A stretch of 64,000 nt of DNA. It comes from Odiellus spinosus (lineage: Eukaryota; Arthropoda; Arachnida; Opiliones; Phalangiidae). Where the stretch lies: NCBI GenBank assembly GCA_963920705.1, contig OY987231.1, positions 22,111,024 to 22,175,023 of the forward strand, written 5' to 3'. Positions 1 through 11,784 of this stretch are shown here, in pieces (the stretch's first letter is position 1; each line of letters starts with the position of its first letter). The translations under genes were made by a program, and so were the position numbers. The notes under the pieces are model-generated. The model ran no database searches and had not been told where the DNA came from. It saw only the letters and a program-made list of their open reading frames with translations.

Positions 1-27
1 ACCAACTACAAATACTTTTACACGTAG

Positions 28-3000
28 ATAAAAGCGAATGCGTCAAACCAGGAGGATGTGCTAAAATTAACTCCGTATGCAACTTTGAGACCCAAAAATG
101 CGAATGCCCTTGTGGATTTAAGGATATTACTACAGCATGCGAAAAAAGTAACGTTAAATAATTTTATTATCTAACTTGGTGACATACTTGGCTACGAATG
201 TAATTCAAATATTACTCTTACAGTTGAAAGACCACAAGACGTAGCGAAGAACGCTAAATGCGAGCTTAAAGGTTGCGACGCAAAGAAGAAAGAAATCTTT
301 GAATGTACTTGTCCAGATGGTTTCGAACTATCCGCTGATAAAAAGAATTGTTTGCGTAAGTCCAAAATAAATATCACGATTAAAAATCTAGGTATTCAAT
401 ATCAATCTTGGAATGAACTTATATTCCCATGGGAATTACGAAAGGTTTAATAATAGTAATTTATACCTTTCCTAGGCTTTAATTCGGTATAGAAATTTAA
501 TAAATTATTTCACACACGTTTTACATACTACGCCATAATACAAAAACTATATCGAACCGCTTGATAGTAGAATTCAGATTTAAAATTCAGATAATACAGT
601 CCGTATTTAATTCTAAGAACGCTGGTACGTTTGTAAAGTATTAGCATTTCCAATCGAATGATAGCAACAATACAGCCAATAGGTCACTCTATTAGCATCT
701 ACTGATAAGTATGATAACGTTCCGAGGTAGGCGTTTATTAACAATAAGACCAAATGTTTAATCCGCTATGTCTTTACGAAAAAAGTCAAATTATTTCCAA
801 AAGGGCTTAAAACAATGGAAAACTCAAAATTAAGTCGAAATATACATGAAATTCAAGAACATTCATAAGCCTATACACGAACACTTAAGGGAAAATCGTG
901 GACTTATGGTGTTAGACGTATTTTACGACGAATACCTTCGTTTTGGAAGCGCTTACAAAGAACCGAAGTATACTTTACCCTTGAACTTTTACAGTTGTTT
1001 CCTGCGAATTAAAATCAGCCCACAACTGCTCAGAGGGCTGCATAGAGAATTCCACCTTGGCAAGTGGTTTTAAATGCGTTTGTTACGACGGTACTGACAA
1101 AGATCCATGCCGTACGTACACAACTTTGAATGATAAGACAAAGTATTTAATAATATAATTATTAATTAATTAATAATTGAACAGCCACGAATGAATGTGA
1201 CACGTGTGGTAAGGGCGGAATTTGCAAAAATGAGACAACTGGTTCTACGTGCAGCTGCAAACCCAACTTCGTCAAAACTGAATCAGGAGACTGTACCGGT
1301 AAGTACAATATTTTATAAATAAATATTGTAAAACAGTTTTTACATTGCAAACTATTTATATTTAACAATAGAAAATAGCCTCTTTAAGCTTAGTAATTGG
1401 CTTTTTTGTGTCCTTGACTATCGCCCTATAGTGGAAATTTCTGGCCACGTCCAATAATTTGATTTAATTTACGCGATTTTTAATTTCAGACAAGTGCTCC
1501 GCTGGCACGCATCTAAAAACTAACTGCAAAACATGCAACGGGACCGAAGACGAGGATTACGGTTACGAATGCTTAGAATGCGCCGATGATTACAAGAAAT
1601 TGGAGGGCTCTAAAACTACTTGCATACGTAAGTTTCGGAAACTTTCGCGCCAGGAAATCTAGTACTTATGAGGTTGAAAAATGTTTTTTTTTTCCCATAT
1701 TTGTAGTTAAGGACCCATGCAAAGATGGCATAAATGGAGAGATAGGGGACGAAAAATGCGGCGAAGAAAATAAACTGTGCGAAATCGATTCAACAGATAA
1801 AAAAAAATATAAGTGCACGGGCTGCCAAAATGGATTCGAGGAAGTCGACAATAAATGCACAGGTATTTCTGAAAGGGACAATTTGTTGGAAAAACACTTT
1901 TAAAATATTTAAATGCAAAAATAATGTTAAAACCAATAGTAAAACCATATCAAAACAGAAGTTTAATTTTAAATGTGATTTAAAACTCCCGAGTTTAATC
2001 CTTACTTTTACGGCAATGGTCATTTTTTTTTTTTATTATTAATTATTTGTCAACGAAATACGACAAAAAAAAGCACCAAGACCCGGTTGTATTAAAGCTC
2101 ACTGGGGATTGTTTTAAAAATTAAGTCAAATTATTAAATAGGCTTAGCTCTTAACTTTTAGACTAAGGTTTACTATCGGCTTTGGCATTATTTTATCAAT
2201 TTTAATTCCTTTAAATGATTGACGACTTCATTCTCCCTTTAAATAAGTTCATTTTAAAAGCGAAATTGGAATTTTAAATAGATATTTGCAAAAAGTGTGT
2301 CGACAAGAAAGCATTCTGCATTAAAAACCAACAAGGAAATACAGCTACTTGTCAATGCCCGGCTTTATTCTATGACGATGGCAAAGAGTGTACGCTAGGT
2401 AAGTGTAGTAAATTACAATTGGGGAGAAGCAGGATGGCCGGTCTAGTCCTAGATTTTTGTTCCTTTCATTTATTATTGGCAGAGATAAACAAGTTAGGAC
2501 TATAATATCAGCGCGTACGAGCATTCAACTAAATTTCTAGCCCCCTTGATGTTAGCATCCCTGACAAGATCAGTGATTTCAATAGCCTCGGATATTAACG
2601 CCTAAAGTTGCTAGTTATAAGGGTTTGGGGCAATCAAAAGTAGGTTCCTTCTAAAGTTGGATCTAACATATTTTCATACGAATCAATGAGAGAGGTCCAT
2701 TTCTTCATTGATATAATGTTTACTTTCGGAATATTTTTGTAATCACAAAATGAGCTTGATCCCCACTGGGAAATTTAGGTGAGATATTTTTAGAGAATAT
2801 GTTAGTCAAAACGAAATATTTTCGAAATTTAGCCCCGTCGGTCTATGTTTTGGAATTACCTGGTTTGAATACAGAAGCGAGTTCCGCATCATTGTACAAC
2901 TACAATTCAGTCTTCTACGCAGCCGCAGACGCTTTCCCCAAAGCTACTACCAATATCATCTTGCAAGCGGTAATTAATGAATTAGCCTAATTACGTAATT

Positions 3001-6000
3001 TTTCCGTTTAATACTAAAACTTTTTTTTTTTTTCAATTAACAGCTAAAAAATGTTGACGATAGAATTACCGCTGTTAAAATTATCGAACAAAAGTAAAAA
3101 TGCACCTTTTTAATTCAAATTTCGACAAGAACCTATTTTAAACTCTAGAGTTCACGAAGAGTTGGCAACGAATTTTACTTCCCTATGAGGTTTAACGTTG
3201 AAAGTTAATCCGCTTTAGGTTTCCCAGTTTTGCCAACTTTTCTTGATCAAAAGTGAACATTCGTCTATTTAGTGATCATATTCTTAATTTTACAATTAAA
3301 GGAATAGAATAAGCTTTTTGATGATTAAGTAAATATTAAATTAAGTATTTAAAGGGAGAATGCAACCTAATTACAAGTGATTTTTTATCGATTCCTTATC
3401 GTTTAAATAGGCCTAATCCTTCGATAAAAAGTTTACAATACAAATATTAAACTAGAAATAAATTTAAAACTTAACATGAAAATAGGCTTAGCGGGATTCA
3501 TAGAGATCCTGAATCGCGTCCGTGTCAGGTCTAGCGACCAATGAGCGAAGGCCCGTCGTTCACGCGAGATCTCCACGAGACTTACGTCGCGCGCGATTGG
3601 TCGCTAGACCTTACACGCGAGGAAATCAGGACCTCCATGAATCCCACTAAGCCTATTTTCAGGGTAAGTTTTAAATTTATTTCTAGTTTAATATTTGTTT
3701 TTAAATATTTTCAGTAGTGGATTAAGCCTATTTAAACAATAAGGAATTGATAAAAAATCACTCGTTGTTAGGTTGCATTCTCCCTTTAAATAGAATTCCG
3801 TTTAAACTCGCTAAGAACAAGATTACGCCACCACGTAATTATCCAAAGCCCCGTTTTTAATACACGTTTCGGCTTCAATCTCCCTTTAAGCGGTATTCTA
3901 AAATATTCTTATTTTTTCCCTTTAAAGAGCCAACGGTGACACTAAAGTCGAAGTGGTTTTCAAGGCTGAAACGAAACCAGAAAATGCCAAAGAAACATTC
4001 TTGAAACTTAACTGCGAAACCATAGCCGAAACTGACAAGGATACTTGCTTGGTACCTCCCTTTTTGATTGTGAAAAATCAAGCAGCCTTCCAAACTGCCT
4101 TGAAGGCAGCTAAGCCAGCAGACGTGGTCAACAACCCTTGCGATGGGGCTCTAAATCCTTGTGAAGGAGATGGACTAAAATGTAACGTGGATAAAAAACC
4201 TTACCAATGCACTTGCAGCAAAGATGAAGGCTACCAAAAGGAAGGAACAGATACGTCCTACGCGATTTCTATTGAACAGTGCGGAGGTAATTATTATACC
4301 ACTGAATTTACAGTAAACAGAGAAATTTTCACGTAATTGGTTAATTTAGCGGGTATAATTCACAAATAGGCTTTAATTCAAGCTCTTAAGTTTCTCATTC
4401 CAACCATTTAGGGACCATCCACCCTAACTGTGTTCTACAACACCTTTGAAAATTATCCAATATTTTATATCCCAAAAATTTATTCATTTTCAAAAATTTG
4501 GCAACTTAATCTAAGTTCACACTACCACGTTCAAAATCAATTTTTAAGCTGTATTTTCATTTTTGGCAAAGGTTCTTTACAGATGACCCAAAACCTGGTT
4601 TAAATCATTTGCAGGCTGATTTTGGTTAATATTCTGTGTTATTTCATAAAGATTTCAATAAGCTGTATAGCAATTTTAAGGAGAATCGACTGTTTTTAAG
4701 GCGCTTGATAATTAAAAGATTAAAATTCACATCAAATTAATAATTTAATTAGATTTCGACGAGTGCGACGCCAACAAGAACATATGCGTAAATTCAGAAT
4801 GTTGGAATTTGAGCCCAAAACAAGGAAAATATTACTGCAATTGCGCTGAAAATTATAAAAACCAGGATTCTTACAAATGCATTGGTACCAATTTTACAAT
4901 CATAATAATAAAGTGTTCAAAAAAAGTGTTGGCAACTTCAAATCAATCCGATTCAACTTTAAACCATTTTGCCAACGCTTTACAACCAATCACTTAAAGT
5001 CTCGGTATTGAAGTCTAATTATTTCTAATTTAATTAGGGGTTTGCGATGGTATCACGTGCCAAAATGAAGGAAAATGCGTCACTCACGAAAAGAACAGTT
5101 ACAGATGCGAGTAAGTAGCCCGGATGTTCCGTACATATTGATACGATAGTAAAATATCTATCTTCAAAAATAGAAGATCAATAGAAAATAAATATTGTAC
5201 ATTTGTTTATGGGAAAATAGTTATTAACAAGCCTGTAATAATTTAATTGATTAACTAGAATTATCAGCACGCGCGAATCTAGGCTAGCCTTTATCTCTAA
5301 TAAAAACTTTTAATAGAGATAATGATAGCCTAGTTTTGTATGAACTGACAAATGCAAGTAGAATATTATCATTGTCTTTCAAATCGCCTTAGCTTCACCG
5401 TTACCTCATTTTGAGAAGGATATTTTAAGGAGTGTTTTACTGATTTTTGGTTACAGCTTAACTTAAAAACTATTTTTGTAGTTGCGTAAATGGATACTAT
5501 GGTAAATTATGCCAATCAAAAGTAGAGATTCCACCGACCCCGGCGCCGTCATCAGCGAAACTTTCATGTTAGTATTAAAATAATTCGTATTAAGCTTAAT
5601 TGAAAACTTAGAATAAATATGCAAACGCTTATTTACAGCCGCTGAAACTAACGTGATCATCGTCGGAGTCGTTTTGGCTGCAGTTCTATTGCTGACGATC
5701 ATAGTATCGGCTGTCATTATTAGAAAGTAAGATTTAAAATTACCTACCGGTAATTATTTCATTTTAAATTGACAGCGCGCGTAAAGATAGGTTACCGGTT
5801 ATCTACTATATAATTTTTTAACCTAGATATGCGGAAAGAATACCTTCGCGTTTGCTGCCAATTAATGGTGAAATTAACTATTATTATTTCTTCTTTCAAT
5901 TAATAGGTTGAGAGGAAAGCTTAATAAAAGTGGTGGAAACAACCAGGCCATGGATGAATTTAATGTAATTATAAAATTATTGTATCTTAATGATGTTATA

Positions 6001-6276
6001 CAACGAATCTAAAAGAGAATAAGTTCATTATTTATCAATTTTGATGCAGTTATTATCGCGATTGTAATTCTATAGAGCTACTGTTCCGATGGATGCTAAC
6101 CATTATTGTCTAAATTTATAAAAAATTGGGCTTTCAAACTGATTAGTTTTAAACGAAAATTCGTTATAGAACGATTAAGTTCTGTATTGAATATTAAACG
6201 AATATGATTGCTAATGTAAACTACGTTTTTGCAGAGCGGAAGGAGGGGTTACGATAATCCAGCAGGTCCGAGATAA
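28..6276 (+). CDS. Gene A: EGF-repeat / SEA-like type I membrane protein (5' end outside window)
   Basis: Sixteen exons visible: 28-147, 224-355, 995-1111, 1185-1298, 1490-1627, 1707-1862, 2282-2398, 2794-2969, 3044-3093, 3928-4286, 4753-4884, 5038-5110, 5482-5567, 5639-5726, 5907-5964, 6235-6276 (TAA 6274). All have gt/ag borders and compatible phases, giving about 652 residues. The first seven exons are each one Cys-rich EGF-like module with phase-1 borders at both ends, the shuffling-competent type. Exons 2794-4286 encode a stretch lacking Cys at first, with a strand pattern like a SEA domain (LKNVDDRITAVKIIEQ then TKVEVVFKAET), followed by another EGF. Exon 4753 begins DFDEC, a calcium-binding EGF signature. 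Exon 5639 is a hydrophobic membrane segment (VIIVGVVLAAVLLLTIIVSA) followed by RK. Two short exons encode a tail of about 34 residues ending near GYDNPAGPR. The start and signal peptide lie upstream. A cell-surface adhesion or recognition role is inferred; I do not recognise the specific orthologue. The SEA call is by pattern only. Confidence 0.8.
3353..3785. mobile_element. 433-base TTAA-flanked foldback element, copy 1 (gene A intron)
   Basis: The ends AGGGAGAATGCAACCTAA and its complement are flanked by TTAA on both sides (3349-3352, 3786-3789). The arms are near-complementary for almost the whole length, with GGTCTAGCGACCAATGAGC opposite its complement near the centre. It lies in the intron between exons 3044 and 3928 of gene A. 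TTAA duplication fits piggyBac- or Kolobok-type target choice; no transposase is present. Confidence 0.85.
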
Positions 6277-6331
6277 ACCCGAGACTTTCAAGAAATATAT
6301 AGTAAAATAAAAGAAAAATATCATTTAAGTT

Positions 6332-6337
6332 AATAAA
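6332..6337 (+). terminator. polyadenylation signal of gene A
   Basis: AATAAA lies 56 bases after the stop codon of gene A; a poly-A tract follows at 6360. This is a position-based inference. Confidence 0.5.
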
Positions 6338-6461
6338 AAAGTTTTAAGTTTGTTATTTAAAAAAAAAAAAATCGAACCCAAAAAATTGTAAATCATTAAA
6401 ATAAAGTATTTTATAAAGCTTTTTGTATTTTAAATAATTGAATGATACTAATTATTATTAT

Positions 6462-6735
6462 CAAAAGTCCATCACTTTATTCTATAAAAGTAAACAACGG
6501 CATGTAGATTAAAACTATCAGCAAAGGGCCAATTTAGACTAGATATTTTGAGTCGGGATAGAGGGACGGAATTTAGGCGGGCCACGCTTGGCTATATTGT
6601 CTTCCCCCCAACTCAACAAGAGTGATGAATCCGATATCATTATTTACACGGCGTCTGTGGCCGTTAGAGTGTCTCGAATCAGAATCATCCGGTACATTTA
6701 TTTTGGACCTTTACTCATAGTATTAAGCTACGGTT
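6462..6735 (-). repeat. dispersed element, diverged copy of 33052-33402
   Basis: The sequence from CAAAAGTCCATCAC at 6462 through GGTACATTTATTTTGGACC near 6700 is recognisably the reverse complement of 33052-33402. Shared landmarks in order are GTAAACAACG, the GAGTCGGGATAGAGGGACGG region, GGCTATATTGTC, GTTAGAGTGTCTCGAATCAGAAT and GGTACATTTA. It lies just downstream of gene A, and its far terminal repeat is decayed. Confidence 0.6.
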
Positions 6736-6736
6736 C

Positions 6737-6912
6737 TACTCCGATTCGCCCAAAACATTTGGCCCAATTCCCATTTCGCCCAATCCTAACTGGCCCAATC
6801 ACAACTGGCCCAATTCCCATTCAGTACAATTCATTAGGCCCAATCCTATTTCGTCCAATCCCATTTCCCCTAATTTCATTTTTGCCCAATTTTTATTTCG
6901 CCCAATCCACTA
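6737..6912. repeat. degenerate GCCCAAT-rich cloud
   Basis: The words GGCCCAAT, CGCCCAATCC and CCCAATCCCATTTC recur about every 10-25 bases with irregular spacing. An open frame through this stretch is a by-product of the repetition. From 6913 to 7314 I see nothing else. Confidence 0.6.
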
Positions 6913-7314
6913 TTAAAATAGTTATATATTAATATCGGAGTTTTTTTCCTACGAACTTCTTTGGAATCTGTTGGCTGTAAAAAACATACCAGCTTTATTT
7001 ATAATCAAATTAACAGTATTCGCGCCATGTTGCCCTTACATTAACATGTAGCTAGTTTTTATAAAAACATCGCCATGAATATTGAAGTTTATTGAATTAA
7101 ATATCGACACGCGTATTTTGTTATTCGTGAAATTTTCCCATATTTTGAAAGAGTACAATAAATAAAAGCAATACTAAGGCCCAATTAGATTCTATTATCA
7201 ATATCTGGAACCCCTGGAACTAATACATTTACGAAATTTCTATAACAGTAAGATGACTGTATGAATTCTCGTATATCAAGATAAAAATAATTTTAGATTC
7301 CATTGCAATAAATA

Positions 7315-7498
7315 AGCTACGTTCACACTTGACACTTTGGAACCGTTTTCAAACCGTTTCGAAGGTTCAAATCGACTTTTTAAGATTTTAATTTTGTTTC
7401 TTGATCAAAAGATCTACAAGGGTGACCCCAAAATTTTATCATTTGACCTTTCCAAAACGGTTCAAAACGGTTTCAAAGTCTTTAGTGTGAACGTAGCT
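7315..7498. repeat. foldback element with AGCTACGTTCACACT ends
   Basis: It starts with AGCTACGTTCACACT and ends with the exact complement AGTGTGAACGTAGCT, 184 bases apart. The interior also folds back (AACCGTTTTCAAACCG against CGGTTCAAAACGGTTTCAAA). Related ends occur at 38352-38440, 40146-40431 and 50071-50089. No open frame, so it is a non-autonomous element. The 7499-7973 stretch before gene B shows no further feature. Confidence 0.7.
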
Positions 7499-7973
7499 CT
7501 AGTTCATCCATTTAAAGTCTAGAGACCATACATCGAAATGAGAGAAACGGATTCGGTAAATTAGAATCACTCCCAGAGTTTATCTCGATTGTTTTCTGTG
7601 GTTGCACATTTTTTTTGGGCAAATTTTAAACAATTATTACATCAATTTAAAAATTGCAATCTCTGAACTAACCTCGATAATATTATCACGTTATTTCACC
7701 TTCAACTATTGGTTTTACTTCCGTGTTCAAGAGGAATTTGGGCGACTACTTTTCTATATGGGTTTAACATAATGTATCAATAAGCCTTGGTTTTTCTTAT
7801 TATATCAACTCCACCAGTAAACGAGAAATTTGTACATTATCATTTTATCATAACAATCAAAATTATTATTTAATAGATTGCATGTTCCGCTAATCAACCA
7901 GTTGGCTCTCGTACAGAATAGCAAACTATACTAAATTCAAGCCTTTCATTCAAATATTACTCGCGACTTCAAG

Positions 7974-10591
7974 ATGAAATTAATTTTGAGACTTTTCTTT
8001 ATAGTGTTCGCGTCAAATTTGAATCAACTTCAAGCTAAAAGTGTCGAACTTAATAACGAGCTAAGTCTATTGCAACGCGACTGCATCTATGACGAACAAT
8101 GCTATGGGCGAAATACTAAATGCAGCGACCAGGGAATATGCGTTTGCCAAGACAACCACGAAAAACTAAATGACGGCTCTTCCGGAATAACCCTGAATTG
8201 CAAAAAGACACCCGAATGCGTCGCGGACTATCAATGCATGGGGCAAAACACCAAATGCGAAGGAAATACATGCGTTTGCTACGACAACCACGAAGAAATA
8301 AATGACGGCTCTTCCGGAAATATTCTTAATTGCAAAAAGACACCCGTATGCGTCAACATCGATCAATGCACGGGGCAAAACACCAAATGCGAATGGGGGC
8401 AATGCGTTTGCAAAGACAGTAACCATGAAGAACTAAATGACGGCTCTTCCGGAAATAATCTGAATTGCAAAAAGACACCCGAATGCGTCACCAACGATCA
8501 ATGCTCGGGGGAAAACACCAAATGCGAATGGGGAAAATGCGTTTGCAAAGACGATAACCATGAAGAACTAAATGACGGCTCTTCCGGAAATACCCTGAAT
8601 TGCAAAGAGATACCCATATGCGTCTCCCACGATCAATGCACGGGGGAAAACACCAAATGCGAATGGGGAAAATGCGTTTGCAAAGACGATAACCACGAAG
8701 AACTAAATGACGGCTCTTCCGGAAAAACGCTGAATTGCAAAAAGACACCCGAATGCTTCTCCCACGATCAATGCACGGGGCAAAACACCAAATGCGAATG
8801 GGGAAAATGCGTTTGCATAGGCAATAACCATGAAGAACTAAAGGACGGCTCTTCCGGAAATACCCTGAATTGCAAAGATATACCCATATGCGTCTCCAAC
8901 GATCAATGCACTGGGAGAAACACCAAATGCGAAGGAGAAGTATGCGTTTGCCAAGAAAACCACGAATTAGAATCCGGCTTCGGAGCTTCCATAGATTGCA
9001 AAAAGAAACCCTTTACAGAAACGCGGTGCTATGACAACGGACACTGCCCTGGAAGGAACACCGAGTGTAACTATTGGTCGAATACGTGCGTTTGTTTAGA
9101 CGGTCACGAAAAGATTAGTGGAACCGGAAGGAGTTTGGAATGCGAATGGATAGCCACCACATATTGTAAATACTCGTACCACTACTTAAATAGAAGCTTT
9201 AAACTATTTAATCCTTTTTAGCGCCTATAAATGAATGCTGGAACGATTTCGATTGTTCCGGTTCTAATACCAAATGCGACTATAACACTTGCGTTTGTAT
9301 TAACGACGACTACGAGGAGGATTGGGCCAGTGCAATATTCCAGTGCCGGCCAAGTAAGTAAAACATAAAAAGATATATGTAACTATCTGATTTCTTAACT
9401 AGGAAGACGCGTAAATTTTCTAGAATGGGAATGCGAGAGCGATAGCCAATGTTACGGATCCAATACTAAATGCGATAGTTACTCGAAGAAGTGTGTGTGT
9501 AAGGACGACAATCATGAAGTAGTTTCGGGATCGGGTTTTTCGTTGCAATGCAAACCAAGTAAACCAGCCCTTGAAATCTTTATACGGTCTGATTTCTAAA
9601 ATCGAAGATAACGTATCTAGATTATGCCAAGTGGAAATGCGAAAGCGATGACCAATGCTACGGAGCAAATACGATATGCAATAGAACCGGGGACAATTGC
9701 GTGTGTGTGGACGAAAATCACGGAATAGTACAATGGGGAAGCGCGGTCCCCATGCGATGCGAAAGACTACGAGGTAAGCTAAACGTAGAACGCTAAATGA
9801 ACGATACGATTTCTTAACTCGAAAGGTTCGTTACCTTTTTAGAATCGGAATGCTTAAGCGACGAATACTGCTACGGATCCAATACCGTATGCGACGCGAT
9901 CTTGAAGAAGTGCGTCTGCGTCGACGACGACCACGAAGTTGAATCGGGCTTTGGTGTCAATTTGCAATGCATATCGAGTAAACAAGGAAAGTTAAATATA
10001 TAAAAGTTCTTGTCTTGAAAATAAAATAATCCTCTATAGAAATGTGGTGCTCAGTCCATGGAGACTGCCGTGGAAGGAACACTGAGTGTAACTATTGGTC
10101 AAATACGTGCGTTTGTTTAGAAGGTCACGAACCAGTAATTGGAACAGGAAGGGATTTGGAATGCCAAGAGATATCCATTACATTTCGTAAATATTTCTAC
10201 CAAGATTATAATTTATTTTTCACAAATTTAAAAAACTATTTAATCATTTATAGCGCCTATAATGAAATGCTGGAATGATTCCGATTGTCAGGCTTCTAAT
10301 ACCAAATGCGATAATTACAACACTTGCGTTTGCGTTAACGACAGCTACGAGGAGGATTGGTCCAGTGGAATATTGCAATGTAAACCTAAGCCCGAATGCC
10401 AGGTCGATTCAGACTGCGATGGTACCAATAGCCAATGTGACCTGTCGCTACAAAAATGCATCTGCAAGATGGGTTTCGTACCTGACGGTACCACTGAGGG
10501 AAAAAACCTATCCTGCATCGCGCCCAAACCAGCTAATAAACATCGAAGTTTAATTTTGAAATACCTTTACATCAAATATGATGAAAATTAA
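7974..10591 (+). CDS. Gene B: secreted protein with fifteen 6-Cys repeats
   Basis: Exons: 7974-9165, 9222-9353, 9424-9558, 9621-9773, 9843-9977, 10040-10186, 10254-10591 (TAA at end); 743 residues. The Met is followed by a signal peptide (LILRLFFIVFASNLNQLQA). Each module of about 42 residues has the pattern C-x5-C-x6-C-x3/5-C-x-C-...-C, with core words NTKC, CVC, HEE and GSSG. Exon 1 alone carries eight modules, several nearly identical at DNA level (unit about 126-129 bases). Exons 2-6 carry one module each and exon 7 carries two. All introns are phase 1 and short (56-73 bases). There is no hydrophobic anchor, so the product is probably secreted. Cys spacing resembles EGF or EB-type modules but I cannot assign a named family. 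The two modules at the end of gene D are of the same general kind. Function unknown. Confidence 0.85.
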
Positions 10592-10607
10592 ATTACCAAT
10601 GTGATAA

Positions 10608-10613
10608 AATAAA
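10608..10613 (+). terminator. polyadenylation signal of gene B
   Basis: AATAAA 17 bases after the stop codon of gene B. From 10614 to about 11550 there is AT-rich intergenic DNA with no feature I can support. Confidence 0.5.
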
Positions 10614-11549
10614 ATTAAGAGTTTGAATGATACAGTCTTACGTTTCTATAAATTCACAATACTTGCTAACTAATGTAAAAATTTAACAAGGGAAAAACTG
10701 GTGCTCTAAGAAAATAAATTAAACGGTAGGTTTCTACTATATAATTAATTTAGGTATAAAGATAAAAGTAAATATTGTATGTGCGGAGAAAATATACTGA
10801 TAACCAAATGCAAAACGACCAAGAGATTAAACCTTGATGTTTACCATATAGTACAAACGTTTTTAACTTATTTAAGAGCCACAACGTACGCAATCTGCAG
10901 GAACATATATTAAAAGTAATCTTTATTCTAATTTTCCTTTTTTTTTCTTTTTCGCTACTTCCTATTTTTGGCACTAGATTTATTTTCGTAACAAGCATCA
11001 CGAAAAGCAGGACCTTCTTAAGTTCATAAAGATATATAACAAGTTATTTTTAATCGATTTTGGACGTAAAAACCATATCAAAGCTCATCAGATGTTTCGG
11101 GGAGAGTTTGGAGTTAATATCGAAACTTCAACTAAAACTCGTTAAGCCTAAATTCCTATCGAAGTAATTTTAGATGTTCTTTTGAATTAAATTTGAAATT
11201 TCTTCGAGCCTAATTTGGCAACTTCGATCATTAGAATTACTACGAAATCTTTGACGAGCTTTGAAATGCAACAGATAATTTTCTAGATGAAGTTCTGGGT
11301 TTCTTTAAATATATTAAGTTTTGAGAAATCGATGGAAAAACGCCTACAAGTTCCATGTTCGATTTCTTTAAGTCTATATTTCAAAATATTGTTTCAAGAA
11401 TCAAGATACATCGAGTTTAGATTCTATATAAAGGGATCCATAATTACGTCTCAAAGAGAATATTTTGGGCAAAAAAGTAAAATATTCGGGTATTCTCAGC
11501 TCAATACATTTCAAAAAGAATCCAAGACTGTAATAAAATTTCAAAATTA

Positions 11550-11720
11550 TCTAAGATAAGATAGAGAAGATGATTTCTATTAAATATTCGAATAAAAATA
11601 GAAACAATGGAAACTGTCTATCGGATAATGGGGGGTGGATTCGTCTAAAAATTATCTCAAACTTTGACTGAATACAAGAAATTAAAATCTTTACGAAATC
11701 AAAGGGGCGTTATTGAAAAT
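11550..11720 (+). promoter_or_regulatory. candidate upstream element of gene C with GATA motifs
   Basis: TAAGATAAGATAG at 11552 and TATCGGATAAT near 11620 are followed by CAAAGGGGCGTTATTG near 11700. These are weaker counterparts of the AGATAAG...TTATC and AAGGGGGCGTATTGTC blocks upstream of genes D, E and F. The gene C start lies at 11785. Confidence 0.35.
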
Positions 11721-11784
11721 TAAAACAAAAATCTTTCTTCGAAACTTAGGCTTGGAAGATTTTAAAGAGCATCCATCCTTCAAG

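Noticed and set aside
846-1073. 75-residue open frame in gene A region
   Set aside because: It overlaps the real EGF exon 995-1111 in a different frame; the upstream part has no Cys pattern or motif.
6588-6932. 114-residue open frame
   Set aside because: It runs through a dispersed repeat and the GCCCAAT cloud; low-complexity PIRP-like words are repeat by-products.
8166-8748. Long minus-strand frames in gene B exon 1
   Set aside because: Shadows of the coding repeats in the antisense frame.
11287-11559. 90-residue open frame before gene C
   Set aside because: No signal peptide, domain or splice support, and composition like AT-rich non-coding DNA.
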